Source of the DNA: Candidatus Zhuqueibacterota bacterium
GTDB lineage: Bacteria; Zhuqueibacterota; Zhuqueibacteria; Zhuqueibacterales; Geothermadaptataceae
Direction: 5' to 3'
Length of the DNA: 41,264 nt
NCBI GenBank assembly: GCA_015485525.1
Contig: WFTM01000484.1
Span: 1-41,264, forward strand
The notes beneath the pieces are model-generated. The model was not told where the DNA came from. It ran no database searches and saw only the letters and a program-made list of their open reading frames with translations. Shown here in pieces: positions 19,689 to 31,498 of this stretch (position 1 is the first letter of the stretch; the number at the start of each line of letters is the position of its first letter). The translations under genes were made by a program, and so were the position numbers.

Positions 19689-20019
19689 AAAAGTCCCTCC
19701 GTGTTCAGGCTGATCACCAGCCATGGCAGTGTGTGCGTAAGACCCGGGAGCGGGCCGGGCAGGTTCGGAATTCCGGCAAGTATAGAGAAATATGCCAGCT
19801 TTGTCAAGCAACTTCCACCGAGAACAGCGGTGGTACAGTCTATGACGCCGGCTGGCTGTGAATGTTGAAAAGCTTCGCGGTCACGCTTCGTTTTTCATTG
19901 CTAAATCACGGTGGAATGGCTATATTGAAAGTTCTTTTGCAGCAGTATGCTGTCCGGTCGTTTTGGCCGTTAAATCGCGAATCATCTCAGCACGGCACGA
20001 ATAAATTCGAACGAAGCTT

Positions 20020-21816
<1,797 letters not shown>

Positions 21817-21825
21817 CGATCGGAT

Positions 21826-22578
21826 ATGGCACAATCCGGACAGGAGAAGGAAGAAAAAACAGGAGGTCTGCAGTGGAGAGAACACCTCATCGTCATCCTC
21901 CTGGCAGTGCTCACCGCGATGATCCTGCGTACCTTCATCATCCAGGCATACCGCATCCCGACGGGTTCCATGAAAGACACGCTGCTCACGGGTGATTTTT
22001 TGCTGGTGAATAAATTTATCTACGGAGCCCGGACGCCTGATCACATTCCGTTTACGAACATCCCTGTACCGTGGCTGCGTCTGCCGGCGGTGCATGCTCC
22101 CCGCAATGGAGAGATCGTCGTGTTTAAATATCCGCCGGCACCGGAGCTGCACTATATCAAGCGCTGTATAGCCCGCGGCGGCCAGACGGTGGAAATCCGC
22201 GATGGCATCGTGCTCATCGATGGCGAGCCCGAGGGCGAACGGCAGTTGTTGCGCAAAAAATACGATCCGGTGGAAAATGCTCTCTTTGCCTATTATCTGA
22301 TTTTAAAAAAAGATGGCAGCTCGTACGTCGTTCGCTATAATACAGCTCTCGATTCCACCCGGATGGATTATGGCCCGGTTCGCGTGCCGTTCGGTAGCTA
22401 TTTTATGCTCGGAGATAATCGCGATAACAGCCTCGACAGCCGCAACTGGGGCTTTGTTCCCGATGAAAATATTACCGGGAAGGCTGTGCTGGTTTATTGG
22501 TCGTGGGACCCGCGGGTTTCCTGGGTCGATTTACCCGACAAAGTGCGCTGGCGCCGGATAGGGAGGCTGCTGCATTAA
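21826..22578 (+). CDS. lepB: signal peptidase I
   Basis: IPTGSMKDTLLTGDFLLVNKFIYGAR (Ser), YIKRCIARGGQ (Lys), MLGDNRDNSLDSRNWGFVP. Confidence 0.95.
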   Translation: MAQSGQEKEEKTGGLQWREHLIVILLAVLTAMILRTFIIQAYRIPTGSMKDTLLTGDFLLVNKFIYGARTPDHIPFTNIPVPWLRLPAVHAPRNGEIVVFKYPPAPELHYIKRCIARGGQTVEIRDGIVLIDGEPEGERQLLRKKYDPVENALFAYYLILKKDGSSYVVRYNTALDSTRMDYGPVRVPFGSYFMLGDNRDNSLDSRNWGFVPDENITGKAVLVYWSWDPRVSWVDLPDKVRWRRIGRLLH

Positions 22579-22672
22579 CCGACGCGGAACCCGATCGCAA
22601 TCGATACGTTCAAGTCACCTCATGGGGCACCGGGCTGTCGCGTGAAAAAAATATCGAAATCTGGAGTCTGAC

Positions 22673-23650
22673 ATGTCTGCTAAAAAAAATCAGGATAAGA
22701 AAACCGAAACCCGCGATGATGCCAAACACCGCCGTAAGGGGCCGGTACGCGAGTTTATCGAATCGATTCTGGTCGCTCTCATCGCGGTGATGATTCTGCG
22801 CTCAACCGTGGTGCAGGCCTATCACGTCCCCACGGGGTCGATGAAGAATACCGTGCTGGTGGGAGATTTTTTGCTGGTCAATAAGTTTATCTACGGTGCG
22901 CGCACACCAGACGCCATCCCTTTCACCAGCATTACCCTGCCGCACCTGCGTTTCCCGGCGTTTAAAGACCCGGAAAATGGTGAGATCGTCGTGTTCAAAT
23001 TTCCACCAGACCCGAAAACCGACTATGTAAAACGCTGCATCGGGACACCGGGGCAGACTGTGGAAGTGCGTTTTGGCGATGTGTATGTCGATGACAAGCC
23101 GGAAGGCAAGGCGGAAAAAATCGACAGCATGTATGATCCGGAAGACGGGCATTATACCGAACTTTACCGCATCACGCGAGACGACGGCATGCAGTACACC
23201 ATTCGCCGGTTTGCTGACAAGGACAAGGCTCTGGAGAACTACCCCAAAATTTACCTGCCGCGCAAAGGCGACAAAGTCTTTCTTACCGTTGACCGCCACG
23301 TACCCTACCGCCGCGAAGGTGATGATATCTACATCAGCGTACATCGCAAGTTCCCCTATGAGCGCGCCATTTCCCGCTACGAAGGCCATGATCTGAAAGT
23401 CAACGGCGAGACGATCCGGATCGATGGGCGTGAGACGCAGAGCTACACCTTTGAGTCGGACTATTATTTCATGATGGGAGATAACCGCGACAACAGCCTG
23501 GACAGCCGGCACTGGGGCTTTGTGCCCCGCGCAAATATCGTCGGCGAGGCTCTGGTGATCTATTGGTCATGGAATAAATACCGCTACGAACCCCTGTACA
23601 GAATCTATAACCGTGTGCGTTGGGAGCGTCTGGGTACGCTGCTGAACTGA
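22673..23650 (+). CDS. lepB: signal peptidase I (second, longer paralogue)
   Basis: VPTGSMKNTVLVGDFLLVNKFIYGAR, YVKRCIGTPGQ, MMGDNRDNSLDSRHWGFVP, with a larger insertion before box E. Confidence 0.95.
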   Translation: MSAKKNQDKKTETRDDAKHRRKGPVREFIESILVALIAVMILRSTVVQAYHVPTGSMKNTVLVGDFLLVNKFIYGARTPDAIPFTSITLPHLRFPAFKDPENGEIVVFKFPPDPKTDYVKRCIGTPGQTVEVRFGDVYVDDKPEGKAEKIDSMYDPEDGHYTELYRITRDDGMQYTIRRFADKDKALENYPKIYLPRKGDKVFLTVDRHVPYRREGDDIYISVHRKFPYERAISRYEGHDLKVNGETIRIDGRETQSYTFESDYYFMMGDNRDNSLDSRHWGFVPRANIVGEALVIYWSWNKYRYEPLYRIYNRVRWERLGTLLN

Positions 23651-23720
23651 ACATCCCATGTTTTCCCTGGGTGGGCGGTCAACTCATCGAAGTGGAGCTG
23701 ACCCAGAGGTCGATATCGGG

Positions 23721-23845
23721 CATACCGGCCAAAGGGAAGCGCTATGCCGGAATGCCCCCGGAATGATTGCTCTCTATTATTAGTATGCAGCCTGACTGGT
23801 TGAAAAAGTGCAGTCTTGCTGAGTGAAGTGGATAGCCAGAGAGAG
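23721..23845. repeat. dispersed repeat family 2, copy A
   Basis: CCGGCCAAAGGGAAGCGCTATGCCGGAAT...GCAGCCTGACTGGTTGAAAAAGTGCAGTCTTGCTGAGTGAAGTGGATAGCC; compare 32001..32102 and 26536..26716. Confidence 0.7.
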
Positions 23846-23948
23846 TTTGGGCTATCTGCTTTTTTATTATAGAGCAGCAGAAAGAGACTTCTTCGAAGGT
23901 AAACCAGAAAATCCAGTAGTTTGAATAATTTAAGGAGCAAGGGAAGTT

Positions 23949-24746
23949 ATGAAAAAACAAAAAATCACGTTGCTTTCCGTTGTCGTGTTCATTGTGTTCA
24001 TGTCCTGCAGCAAGGGGAAGGACGACCATGCTGCTGTCAAGGGAAAAGGGGATGACTGCAGTGATGTGCATTGGTCACATCATCCGGGTGAAGATGGGCC
24101 GGAGAACTGGGCCAGTTTATGTTCCGGTTTCTCTGACTGTGGTGGCACGGCGCAGTCTCCGATAGATATCAAAGTCGCTGAGGTGAAAGCAGATCAACAG
24201 CTCGCGGCGCCGGAGTTCAGTTATGGCAGTTCACAGGTGGCCATAGTCAATAACGGACATACCGTACAGTTCAATGTTTCAGGAGACCACAGCGTGGTTC
24301 TGGATGGTAAAACTTACCGGTTGCTGCAATTCCATTACCATGCTGCCAGTGAGCACACAATCGATGGCAAGCAATACCCCCTGGAAGTTCATTTCGTGCA
24401 TAAACACTCGGATGATGATTTTGCCGTACTGGGTGTCTTTTTCGAAGAAGGGGATGAATACCCTCTCTTCACGAACTATCTGGACTCATTTCCAAAGTCT
24501 GAAGGAGAGCATAAATCCAGCGACTTGATCGAGCTGGCAGACTTGTTCCCTGCAAACAAAAGTTATTACAATTACAAAGGTTCTTTGACGACCCCGCCCT
24601 GTTCTGAAGTCGTGAATTGGTATGTGCTGCATACACCAGTGACTGCATCTGCTCAACAGCTCAAACGTTTCGCTGAAATACTGGACAATAATTTCCGCCC
24701 CGTTTTACCGCTGAATGGCCGGACGGTGCGTTCGTTCACAGAATAA
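23949..24746 (+). CDS. alpha-type carbonic anhydrase, lipoprotein
   Basis: FMSCSKGK lipobox; GTAQSPIDI, LLQFHYHAASEHTIDGKQYPLEVHFVHKH (Zn ligands), YKGSLTTPPCSEVVNWYV. Confidence 0.95.
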   Translation: MKKQKITLLSVVVFIVFMSCSKGKDDHAAVKGKGDDCSDVHWSHHPGEDGPENWASLCSGFSDCGGTAQSPIDIKVAEVKADQQLAAPEFSYGSSQVAIVNNGHTVQFNVSGDHSVVLDGKTYRLLQFHYHAASEHTIDGKQYPLEVHFVHKHSDDDFAVLGVFFEEGDEYPLFTNYLDSFPKSEGEHKSSDLIELADLFPANKSYYNYKGSLTTPPCSEVVNWYVLHTPVTASAQQLKRFAEILDNNFRPVLPLNGRTVRSFTE

Positions 24747-24805
24747 TTTGGCTTGAGGTTGAGGCGATGCATTCCAGGGTGATGCCGTGAATCGATGTTC
24801 GGGGA

Positions 24806-26086
24806 TTGCCCGGGATGCACCGCCTCCCTCGTTATGGAGTTGTTGTGATTAGTGGTGATAAACAACTGGGGGCAACACACCGGGACGACCTGCCTGCAGT
24901 TTCCGCTGTTTCTGATGGGACAGCGGCGTTATACATCCATATCCCTTTCTGCGAAAAGCGCTGCAGTTACTGCGATTTTTACACCGTCGCGGACCGGCAT
25001 GAGGCTATCCCGGCTTATGTTGCCAGCCTGGTACGCGAGATGGAACTCTATGCCGGACAGCCATTCTGGCGGCAGCAGCAGTTCAGCACGCTTTTTTTCG
25101 GCGGCGGCACGCCCTCTCTGCTGACCCCGGACCAGTTGCATACTCTTATCGAGTCCGCGCGTGAAAATTTTACGTTCTGCGACCAGGCGGAAATCAGCAT
25201 GGAAGCCAATCCCGGCACCACGAGCGCGCAGCATCTCGTTGATTTTGCCCAGGCTGGCATCAATCGCCTCAGCCTGGGCGTGCAGTCTTTTGATGCAGAA
25301 GAGCTGAAAAAACTCGACCGCATTCACACGGTGCAGGATGTGTACCGTACGGTTGAGCAGGCGAGACGAGCGGGGATCGGCAATCTTTCCGTGGATTTGA
25401 TGTTTGCACTGCCCGGCCAGCGGCCTTCTGTGTGGCGGCGTAATCTCGAGCAGGCGGTGGCGCTCGAAACCGAGCATATCTCAGCCTATAACCTGACCGT
25501 CGAGCCGGGGACGCCGTTGTTTTTTCAGATACAAAAAGGACAGACGCGGCCGCTGAGCGAGTGGAAAGAGCGCACCATGTTCAATTTTACCATCGATTAT
25601 CTCGCTGAACAGGGTTACGCGCAGTACGAAATATCCAACTACGCCCGGCCCGGGTTTCACAGCCGGCACAATATGAAATACTGGGATGGCAGTGCCTACC
25701 TTGGCCTGGGCGCTTCGGCGCACTCGTTTGATGGCCAAAGGCGGTGGCGCAACGTCGAAAACTATGTGCACTACATTCGCGATCTCGAACAGGGCCAGCT
25801 CGCCCGTACCGGCGAGGAAGAGGTCGATATGGCAAAGCGCAAGCTCGAGATGATTTTTCTCTCACTGCGCGTTCGAACCGGCCTGTCTCTCGCCCGCTGG
25901 ACAGAGCTTTTCGGCACAGAATTCAGACAGGAGTATCGGGATATTCTGCGCCTGCTCATGGACGGGCCGAAGCCGCTCCTGTGCGAGCAGGACGGCTGCA
26001 TCCGCCTGACACGCGAAGGCCTGTTCATCTGCGATTCCGTCTGCGAGCAGTTTGTCGCAGATCAGTCTATTTCAGCTTCTGCATGA
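24806..26086 (+). CDS. hemW: HemW-like radical SAM protein (coproporphyrinogen III oxidase family)
   Basis: YIHIPFCEKRCSYCDFYTV (CxxxCxxC), FFGGGTPSLL, NRLSLGVQSF, YEISNYARPG. The true start is probably downstream of 24806. Confidence 0.9.
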   Translation: MPGMHRLPRYGVVVISGDKQLGATHRDDLPAVSAVSDGTAALYIHIPFCEKRCSYCDFYTVADRHEAIPAYVASLVREMELYAGQPFWRQQQFSTLFFGGGTPSLLTPDQLHTLIESARENFTFCDQAEISMEANPGTTSAQHLVDFAQAGINRLSLGVQSFDAEELKKLDRIHTVQDVYRTVEQARRAGIGNLSVDLMFALPGQRPSVWRRNLEQAVALETEHISAYNLTVEPGTPLFFQIQKGQTRPLSEWKERTMFNFTIDYLAEQGYAQYEISNYARPGFHSRHNMKYWDGSAYLGLGASAHSFDGQRRWRNVENYVHYIRDLEQGQLARTGEEEVDMAKRKLEMIFLSLRVRTGLSLARWTELFGTEFRQEYRDILRLLMDGPKPLLCEQDGCIRLTREGLFICDSVCEQFVADQSISASA

Positions 26087-26453
26087 GCTCGATCTGCATG
26101 CCGTCAGGCGCCTCGATAAAAGCGACTTTCAGCTCCGGCGTCGCCATGATGCCCTCGCGCAGAAAATTGGCCCCGCGTGATTTGAACCACGCAACAGCAG
26201 CGTCATGGTCATCCACCCAGTAGGCGAGGTGATAGGCCCCCAGGCGGGTTGCTGCTGACTCCACGGTGCCGGGATGATCAGGCTCTGCCTGGAAAAAGAC
26301 CAGATTTTTGCCCCCCATTTGCAGGCGTACAGCCTTCCTGCCCGCAAGCTCTGCCTCCCCCAAAAACTCCGCCCCCATGACCTCACGGTAAAATGCCACG
26401 GTTTTTTCCATATCTGCGCAACGAAAATGGACATGATCGAATTCGATATGCAT
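26067..26453 (-). CDS. VOC/glyoxalase superfamily protein
   Basis: MHIEFDHVHFRCADMEKTVAFYREVMGAEF...YHLAYWVDDHDAAVAWFKSRG...FIEAPDGMQIELMQ. Confidence 0.88.
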   Translation of the reverse strand: MHIEFDHVHFRCADMEKTVAFYREVMGAEFLGEAELAGRKAVRLQMGGKNLVFFQAEPDHPGTVESAATRLGAYHLAYWVDDHDAAVAWFKSRGANFLREGIMATPELKVAFIEAPDGMQIELMQKLK

Positions 26454-26480
26454 GGTTTCCCTTCGGATAGTGAGTGGTGG

Positions 26481-26515
26481 ATCCGGGTATCCATTTAACT
26501 CAGCATACCGGGTAC
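26481..26515. repeat. dispersed repeat family 2, inverted partial copy
   Basis: ATCCATTTAACTCAGCATACCGG; reverse complement matches CCGTGCTGAGTTGAATGGATAACC at ~26692..26715. Confidence 0.6.
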
Positions 26516-26535
26516 AGCTCAGATACCGGCATGTG

Positions 26536-26716
26536 TCATTCCGGCCAGGCGAAGCGTAGTGCCGGAATCTCATCTTTTCTGGCCCGTGCCTGAGTCAGGG
26601 AGATTCCGGTCTTCCCCTGCGGGGAAACCGGAATGACGGTTCTGGGGCAGGCACGTGCTGTTGTCACGCAGTCTTGTTTAAAAAAATGCAACCGTGCTGA
26701 GTTGAATGGATAACCA
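26536..26716. repeat. dispersed repeat family 2, copy C
   Basis: TCATTCCGGCCAGGCGAAGCGTAGTGCCGGAAT...GCAACCGTGCTGAGTTGAATGGATAACC. Confidence 0.7.
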
Positions 26717-26977
26717 GTAGTGGTGGATGATATATTTTTTCTGATATCAGAGCGCATGCGATTTCATTCAGCCGGCTTTCCGTTTCTTGCTTTGCCCGAC
26801 CTCTTCACAAACGAACGCCCTGTGTTTCCTGCATGAAAAGTTACCAATACGAAAACCACACGCTCAAGTCAACAGCTTTTTGCTTGACTTGCCGTGCTGC
26901 CGGGTGTATTTTGCTCAATTTGATTTTCTTCTCACCTGTGTGAAGCGCGGGTGCAGGTCTTATTTTTTACCGGAGTG

Positions 26978-28696
26978 ATGATAATGAAAAATAGAGTTCG
27001 ATTTTTGTTGACGGTTTTGTGTGCCCTCCAGCTCGTGGTTCCTTCGCTGCAGGCTACCGGCGGTCGTATTCCGGCCTATGCCCGTAACGGCATGGTGGTT
27101 TCCGCTTCAGAGATTGCATCTGAGACCGGGCGGGATATCTTGCAGCGCGGCGGTAATGCCGTGGACGCGGCTGTGGCGACGGCTTTTGCGCTGGCAGTGA
27201 CCTGGCCTTCTGCCGGTAATCTCGGCGGTGGTGGTTTTCTCGTCTATCACGGCGCCGACGGCCGGGTGACCGCTTTTGATTTTCGCGAAAAAGCGCCGCT
27301 GGCTGCCACGCGCACCATGTATCTCGATGAAAACGGCCGGATTCGCAACAACAGCAATCATGATGGCCTGCTCGCTGTTGGCGTGCCCGGGACAGTGGCG
27401 GGTCTTTTTGCCGCCCATAAAAAACTGGGCAGTCTGCCCTGGGCAGAGCTGGTCGCTCCGGCAGAAAAACTGGCGCGCAAGGGCATACCCATGTCCTGGG
27501 CGGTGTACCAGCACACCAAAAGCGAATGGATGAAAGCGTATTTTGAAAAATATCCCTCGACCGCGAAGGTGTTTCTGAAAAAAGACGGTTCGGCGTATGA
27601 GCCGGGAGAGTTGTGGCGCCAGCCGGATCTGGCCGAAACTCTGGCGCGCATCCGCAAGCACGGCCGCGATGGTTTTTACAAAGGGAAGACAGCGCATCTG
27701 CTGGCAAAGTTCATGCGTGAAAACGGCGGCATCATCACAGAGAAGGATCTTGCAGAATATGAAGCGGTCGAGCGTAAGCCGGTGCACGGAACCTATCGCG
27801 GTTATGATATCTACGCCATGTGCCCGCCCAGCTCCGGCGGTGTGGCGCTGATCGAAATGCTGAATATCCTCGAAGGGTACAATCTCACCGCGATCGGCCA
27901 CAACAGCGCGCTGTATCTGCATCTGCTCACCGAGGCGATGCGCCGCGCTTTTGCAGACCGGGCACAATTTCTCGGCGATCCGGATTTTAATCCCGATATG
28001 CCCGTGGAAAAACTTCTCTCAAAAGAACATGCCGAAAAGCTGCGCAGCAGTATCGATCTTTTCCGTGCCTCGCCGAGCGATTCCGCACGCTTCAACCAGC
28101 GCTACGAAAGCACGGAGACAACACACTTCTCCGTGGTTGATAAACAGGGCAACGCCGTTTCCATGACCTATACTCTGGAGCAGAGCTACGGGACGAAAAT
28201 CGTCGCTGAGGGACTGGGCTTTTTACTCAACAATGAAATGGGGGATTTCAATGCCATCCCCGGACTGACCAACAGCCGCGGCCGCATCGGTACGGAGCCG
28301 AACACCATCGCGCCGGGCAAGCGCATGCTGTCCAGCATGACCCCCACGATCGTCGCCCGTGATGGCAAGCCCGTGCTGGCCATCGGCTCGCCCGGCGGCC
28401 GGACGATCATCAACACCGTGCTGCAGGTCATCCTCAATGTCATCGATCATGGGATGAATGTTGCGCAGGCGATCGAGGCCGGGCGTATACATCATCAGTG
28501 GTTACCGGATATCACCTCCTTCGAAAGATGGGCTATTTCACCGGACACCCAAAAATTGTATGAAAATATGGGCCACCGGGTGCGTTTTCGCTCCATCCAG
28601 GGGCGCGCCATGGGGATTTTCATCGATCATGAGTCTGGAATCATCAGCGGCGCTGCTGATTCCCGCAGCCCGGATGGTGGTGCAGCCGGATATTGA
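26978..28696 (+). CDS. ggt: gamma-glutamyltransferase (gamma-glutamyltranspeptidase)
   Basis: Signal peptide; ASETGRDILQRGGNAVDAAVATAFAL, catalytic ETTHFSVVDKQGNAVSMTYTLEQSYG, SSMTPTIV, GSPGGRTIINTVLQ. Confidence 0.95.
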   Translation: MIMKNRVRFLLTVLCALQLVVPSLQATGGRIPAYARNGMVVSASEIASETGRDILQRGGNAVDAAVATAFALAVTWPSAGNLGGGGFLVYHGADGRVTAFDFREKAPLAATRTMYLDENGRIRNNSNHDGLLAVGVPGTVAGLFAAHKKLGSLPWAELVAPAEKLARKGIPMSWAVYQHTKSEWMKAYFEKYPSTAKVFLKKDGSAYEPGELWRQPDLAETLARIRKHGRDGFYKGKTAHLLAKFMRENGGIITEKDLAEYEAVERKPVHGTYRGYDIYAMCPPSSGGVALIEMLNILEGYNLTAIGHNSALYLHLLTEAMRRAFADRAQFLGDPDFNPDMPVEKLLSKEHAEKLRSSIDLFRASPSDSARFNQRYESTETTHFSVVDKQGNAVSMTYTLEQSYGTKIVAEGLGFLLNNEMGDFNAIPGLTNSRGRIGTEPNTIAPGKRMLSSMTPTIVARDGKPVLAIGSPGGRTIINTVLQVILNVIDHGMNVAQAIEAGRIHHQWLPDITSFERWAISPDTQKLYENMGHRVRFRSIQGRAMGIFIDHESGIISGAADSRSPDGGAAGY

Positions 28697-28709
28697 TTTG
28701 GAGGCTGAA

Positions 28710-29234
28710 ATGATGGAAAAGCAAATCGGCAACAGCAGAATCGTCCTTGTGCAGGGCGATATCACGGCACAAGATACCGATGCGATCGTTAATGCTGCGA
28801 ACAGCCGTTTGATTCTCGGCGGGGGTGTCGCCGGTGCCATCAGGAGCAAGGGCGGGCCGGACATTCAGAAGGCCTGCGATGCGATTGGCGGAACACCGGT
28901 GGGCACGGCTGTGATCACAACGGCCGGGCGGCTGCCCGCGCGCTATGTCATCCATGCTGTCGGCCCGAGAATGGGTGAGGGTGATGAAGATGCCAAACTG
29001 GCTTCTGCAACCCGTTCTGCTTTGCAGGTTGCTGAGAAAAACGGACTGAAGTCGGTGACATTTCCGGCCATCAGCACCGGAATTTTTGGTTTCCCCCTCG
29101 ATCGCTGTGCGGATATCATGCTGGCAACCACCAGGAACTGGCTGGCGGGCACGACCTCGATCGAGGAGGTGCGTTTCTGCTTATGGGAACAGGAAGCCTA
29201 CGACCTTTTTGCCCGCACACTGGAAAAACTCTGA
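28710..29234 (+). CDS. macro (ADP-ribose-binding) domain protein
   Basis: IVLVQGDITAQDTDAIVNAANSRLILGGGVAGAIRSKGG...VIHAVGP...FPAISTGIFGFPLDRCADIM. Confidence 0.93.
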   Translation: MMEKQIGNSRIVLVQGDITAQDTDAIVNAANSRLILGGGVAGAIRSKGGPDIQKACDAIGGTPVGTAVITTAGRLPARYVIHAVGPRMGEGDEDAKLASATRSALQVAEKNGLKSVTFPAISTGIFGFPLDRCADIMLATTRNWLAGTTSIEEVRFCLWEQEAYDLFARTLEKL

Positions 29235-29249
29235 CTTCGAAACCGGGAA

Positions 29250-29477
29250 ATGGAGGAGCATCACATGGAGCTCGAGCTGTTTGTCAAATTCGTCTTTTTT
29301 CTGATTTTCATCTATTCCGTCACCAACGGCGTCACCATCCTGCGCGATGGACAGGTTGGAGACCCCCGCGATCCTGCGAAAATCATCATCGGCAAGCCTG
29401 CGAAAATCATCGCTGTGATCCTGCTGCTGGTCGGTGTGCTGGCTGTCACGCTGATGCTGGTCGATCTGCCGCTGTGA
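29250..29477 (+). CDS. small two-TM membrane protein, unknown
   Basis: GGAG SD region; hydrophobic LFVKFVFFLIFIYSVTNGVTI and IIAVILLLVGVLAVTLMLV. Confidence 0.65.
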   Translation: MEEHHMELELFVKFVFFLIFIYSVTNGVTILRDGQVGDPRDPAKIIIGKPAKIIAVILLLVGVLAVTLMLVDLPL

Positions 29478-29632
29478 TTCGTCCTTGCTGTCACGCTGCG
29501 GGTGGCGCGCAGATGCTAAAAATCCGGGCTCGTGCTTTGGTGATGTTTTATTTGTTTACTATTCAGAAATTATACTCTTTATCTGGCAGTTCACAATCCC
29601 ATCTTTTTCTTTCGAACAGGAGGAGGAGCACA

Positions 29633-30103
29633 ATGTCAGATAAAAACGGACTCGGAACGGTGATGAAAAACTTTCTCATCATTGCTGCAGCGGTCATCGT
29701 CATCCGCCTGGTTCTGGAATTCATCGGAGCACCGGGCTGGCTTAACACTGTCTTCGGTGTAGCCTGGCTCTATTTCATCGTCCCGGTGTTTTTTGCCCGT
29801 GAAATCGTCACCAGCGGTGATGCAACCCCGATGAAAACCCTGGCGGTTTCACTGTTTTTCTACGCACTCTACACCCGGCTGATGGTTGCCGTGACATATA
29901 TGATGGCCTATGCCTTTAGCTGGCAGACCCCGCGTTTTTTGCTTGAAAACGGCGGTAATGTTGGCGAGGGTGTGACACCGCTGGACGGCTATCTCATCAT
30001 TCCGGCACGCAATATCCTGGTCTGGGTTGTCGCGGCGGTTCTGATCGGCATGTTGATCGGCTGGGTGACAACGTTGATCACGGGTAAAAAACAAACAGCG
30101 TAA
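29633..30103 (+). CDS. polytopic membrane protein, unknown
   Basis: AGGAGGAG SD before ATG 29633; MSDKNGLGTVMKNFLIIAAAVIVIRLVLEF..., several TM segments. Confidence 0.8.
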   Translation: MSDKNGLGTVMKNFLIIAAAVIVIRLVLEFIGAPGWLNTVFGVAWLYFIVPVFFAREIVTSGDATPMKTLAVSLFFYALYTRLMVAVTYMMAYAFSWQTPRFLLENGGNVGEGVTPLDGYLIIPARNILVWVVAAVLIGMLIGWVTTLITGKKQTA

Positions 30104-30195
30104 ACCAGCCTGTTCACCTCATACAAGGAGAGCCATTCCGTGCAACTCCGGTTGAGATGAACTTCCCAGGTCTTTGTGAGAGAATATCGGTTGAA

Positions 30196-30230
30196 ACAAA
30201 AAAAGGCGGCCCGCAGGCTGCCTTTTTTGT
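30196..30230. terminator. bidirectional terminator between convergent genes
   Basis: ACAAAAAAAGGCGGCCCGCAGGCTGCCTTTTTTGT: stem AGGCGGCC/GGCTGCCT with A/T tracts. Confidence 0.85.
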
Positions 30231-30253
30231 TTGGGAAAACGTTTTATTCACGA

Positions 30254-31498
30254 TCATCCATCGTAACGTCCGAGGATGATCGAACTGTTGTGCCCGCCGA
30301 AGCCAAAGGAATTGGACATGGCGTATTCGACCGGGTATTCGGTCGATTCGTTGGGAACGCAATCGACATCGCATTCCGGGTCCTGGTTTTCGACATTGAT
30401 GGTCGGGTGTACCGTGCCGGTTCGCAATGTCTGGATCGTTGCGACCATTTCCAGCCCTCCGGAGGCTCCGAGGGCGTGGCCGAGCATCGATTTGGTCGAG
30501 CTGATTTTGATGTTCTTCGTGTGGCTGTTGAACAGTTTGTTGACTGCCTTGGCTTCAGCCACATCGCCGAGCGGGGTGCTGGTGGCGTGGGCATTGATAT
30601 AGTGAATGGCTTCCTTGTGCAGTCCTGCATCTTCGAGGGCATTTTTCATCGCCAGCACGATGCCGAGGCTGTCTGCCCGCGATTGTGTCATGTGATGGGC
30701 ATCGCTGCTCATACCACCGCCCAAGTAGCGGGCCAGAATTTTTGCCCCCCGGGCTTTGGCATGTTCTTCTTCTTCGAGAATGAAGACACCCGCTCCCTCA
30801 CCCATGACGAAACCATCTCTGTCTTTATCAAATGGACGGGAGGCTTTTTCTGGTTCATCGTTCCGGGTTGAGAGCGCGCGCAGGGCCTGGAACGCAGCCA
30901 GGCCGATCGCCTCGATCGTCGCTTCGCTGCCGCCGGCAAGCATGACATCTGCCTTGCCGATCCGGATAGTGTCAGCAGCAGAGATGATGGCGTGGTTGGC
31001 AGTTGTACAGGCCGCGGAAATAGAATAATTTGCCCCCATCCAGCCGATGCGACGGGCAACCTCTGCCGACGCCATGTTGGTGATGATCAGAGGAATGAAA
31101 AACGGCGACAGGCGTTTGGGCCCTTTTTCATAAAATTTGATCACGTTGTCGTAGAGAACTTCCCAGCCGCCCAGGCCGCTGCCGATGATGACACCACAGC
31201 GTTCCTTGTTCAGACCATTGTTCTCCACCCCGGCTGCTTCCATTGCTCTGGCCACGGCAGCAACTGCGAACTGGATGAAGCGGCTGGCGTGTTTGAGCTG
31301 TTTGGGCTCAAAGTAGGGAGATGGATCAAAATCAGAGACCGCGGCACCAAACCGTGTGTTGAATTTTGTGGTGTCGAAGCGGGTGATGGTCTTGACACCG
31401 GATGTGCCAGAAACGAGATTTTGCCAGTAGGAGTCGATATCGTGCCCGAGCGCGGAAACGATGCCCATGCCTGTGATAACTACATTCCTTTTGCCCAT
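30254..31498 (-). CDS. fabF: beta-ketoacyl-ACP synthase II
   Basis: MGKRNVVITGMGIVSALGHDIDSYW; active site SISAACTTANHAI, NAHATSTPLGD, SSTKSMLGHALGASGGLE, NSFGFGGHNSSIIL. Confidence 0.96.
   Translation of the reverse strand: MGKRNVVITGMGIVSALGHDIDSYWQNLVSGTSGVKTITRFDTTKFNTRFGAAVSDFDPSPYFEPKQLKHASRFIQFAVAAVARAMEAAGVENNGLNKERCGVIIGSGLGGWEVLYDNVIKFYEKGPKRLSPFFIPLIITNMASAEVARRIGWMGANYSISAACTTANHAIISAADTIRIGKADVMLAGGSEATIEAIGLAAFQALRALSTRNDEPEKASRPFDKDRDGFVMGEGAGVFILEEEEHAKARGAKILARYLGGGMSSDAHHMTQSRADSLGIVLAMKNALEDAGLHKEAIHYINAHATSTPLGDVAEAKAVNKLFNSHTKNIKISSTKSMLGHALGASGGLEMVATIQTLRTGTVHPTINVENQDPECDVDCVPNESTEYPVEYAMSNSFGFGGHNSSIILGRYDG

Noticed and set aside
26536-26757. 73-aa minus ORF with GYPFNSARLHFFKQ
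   Set aside because: Translation of a dispersed repeat; similar peptide arises at 23605..23940 (-) from another copy.
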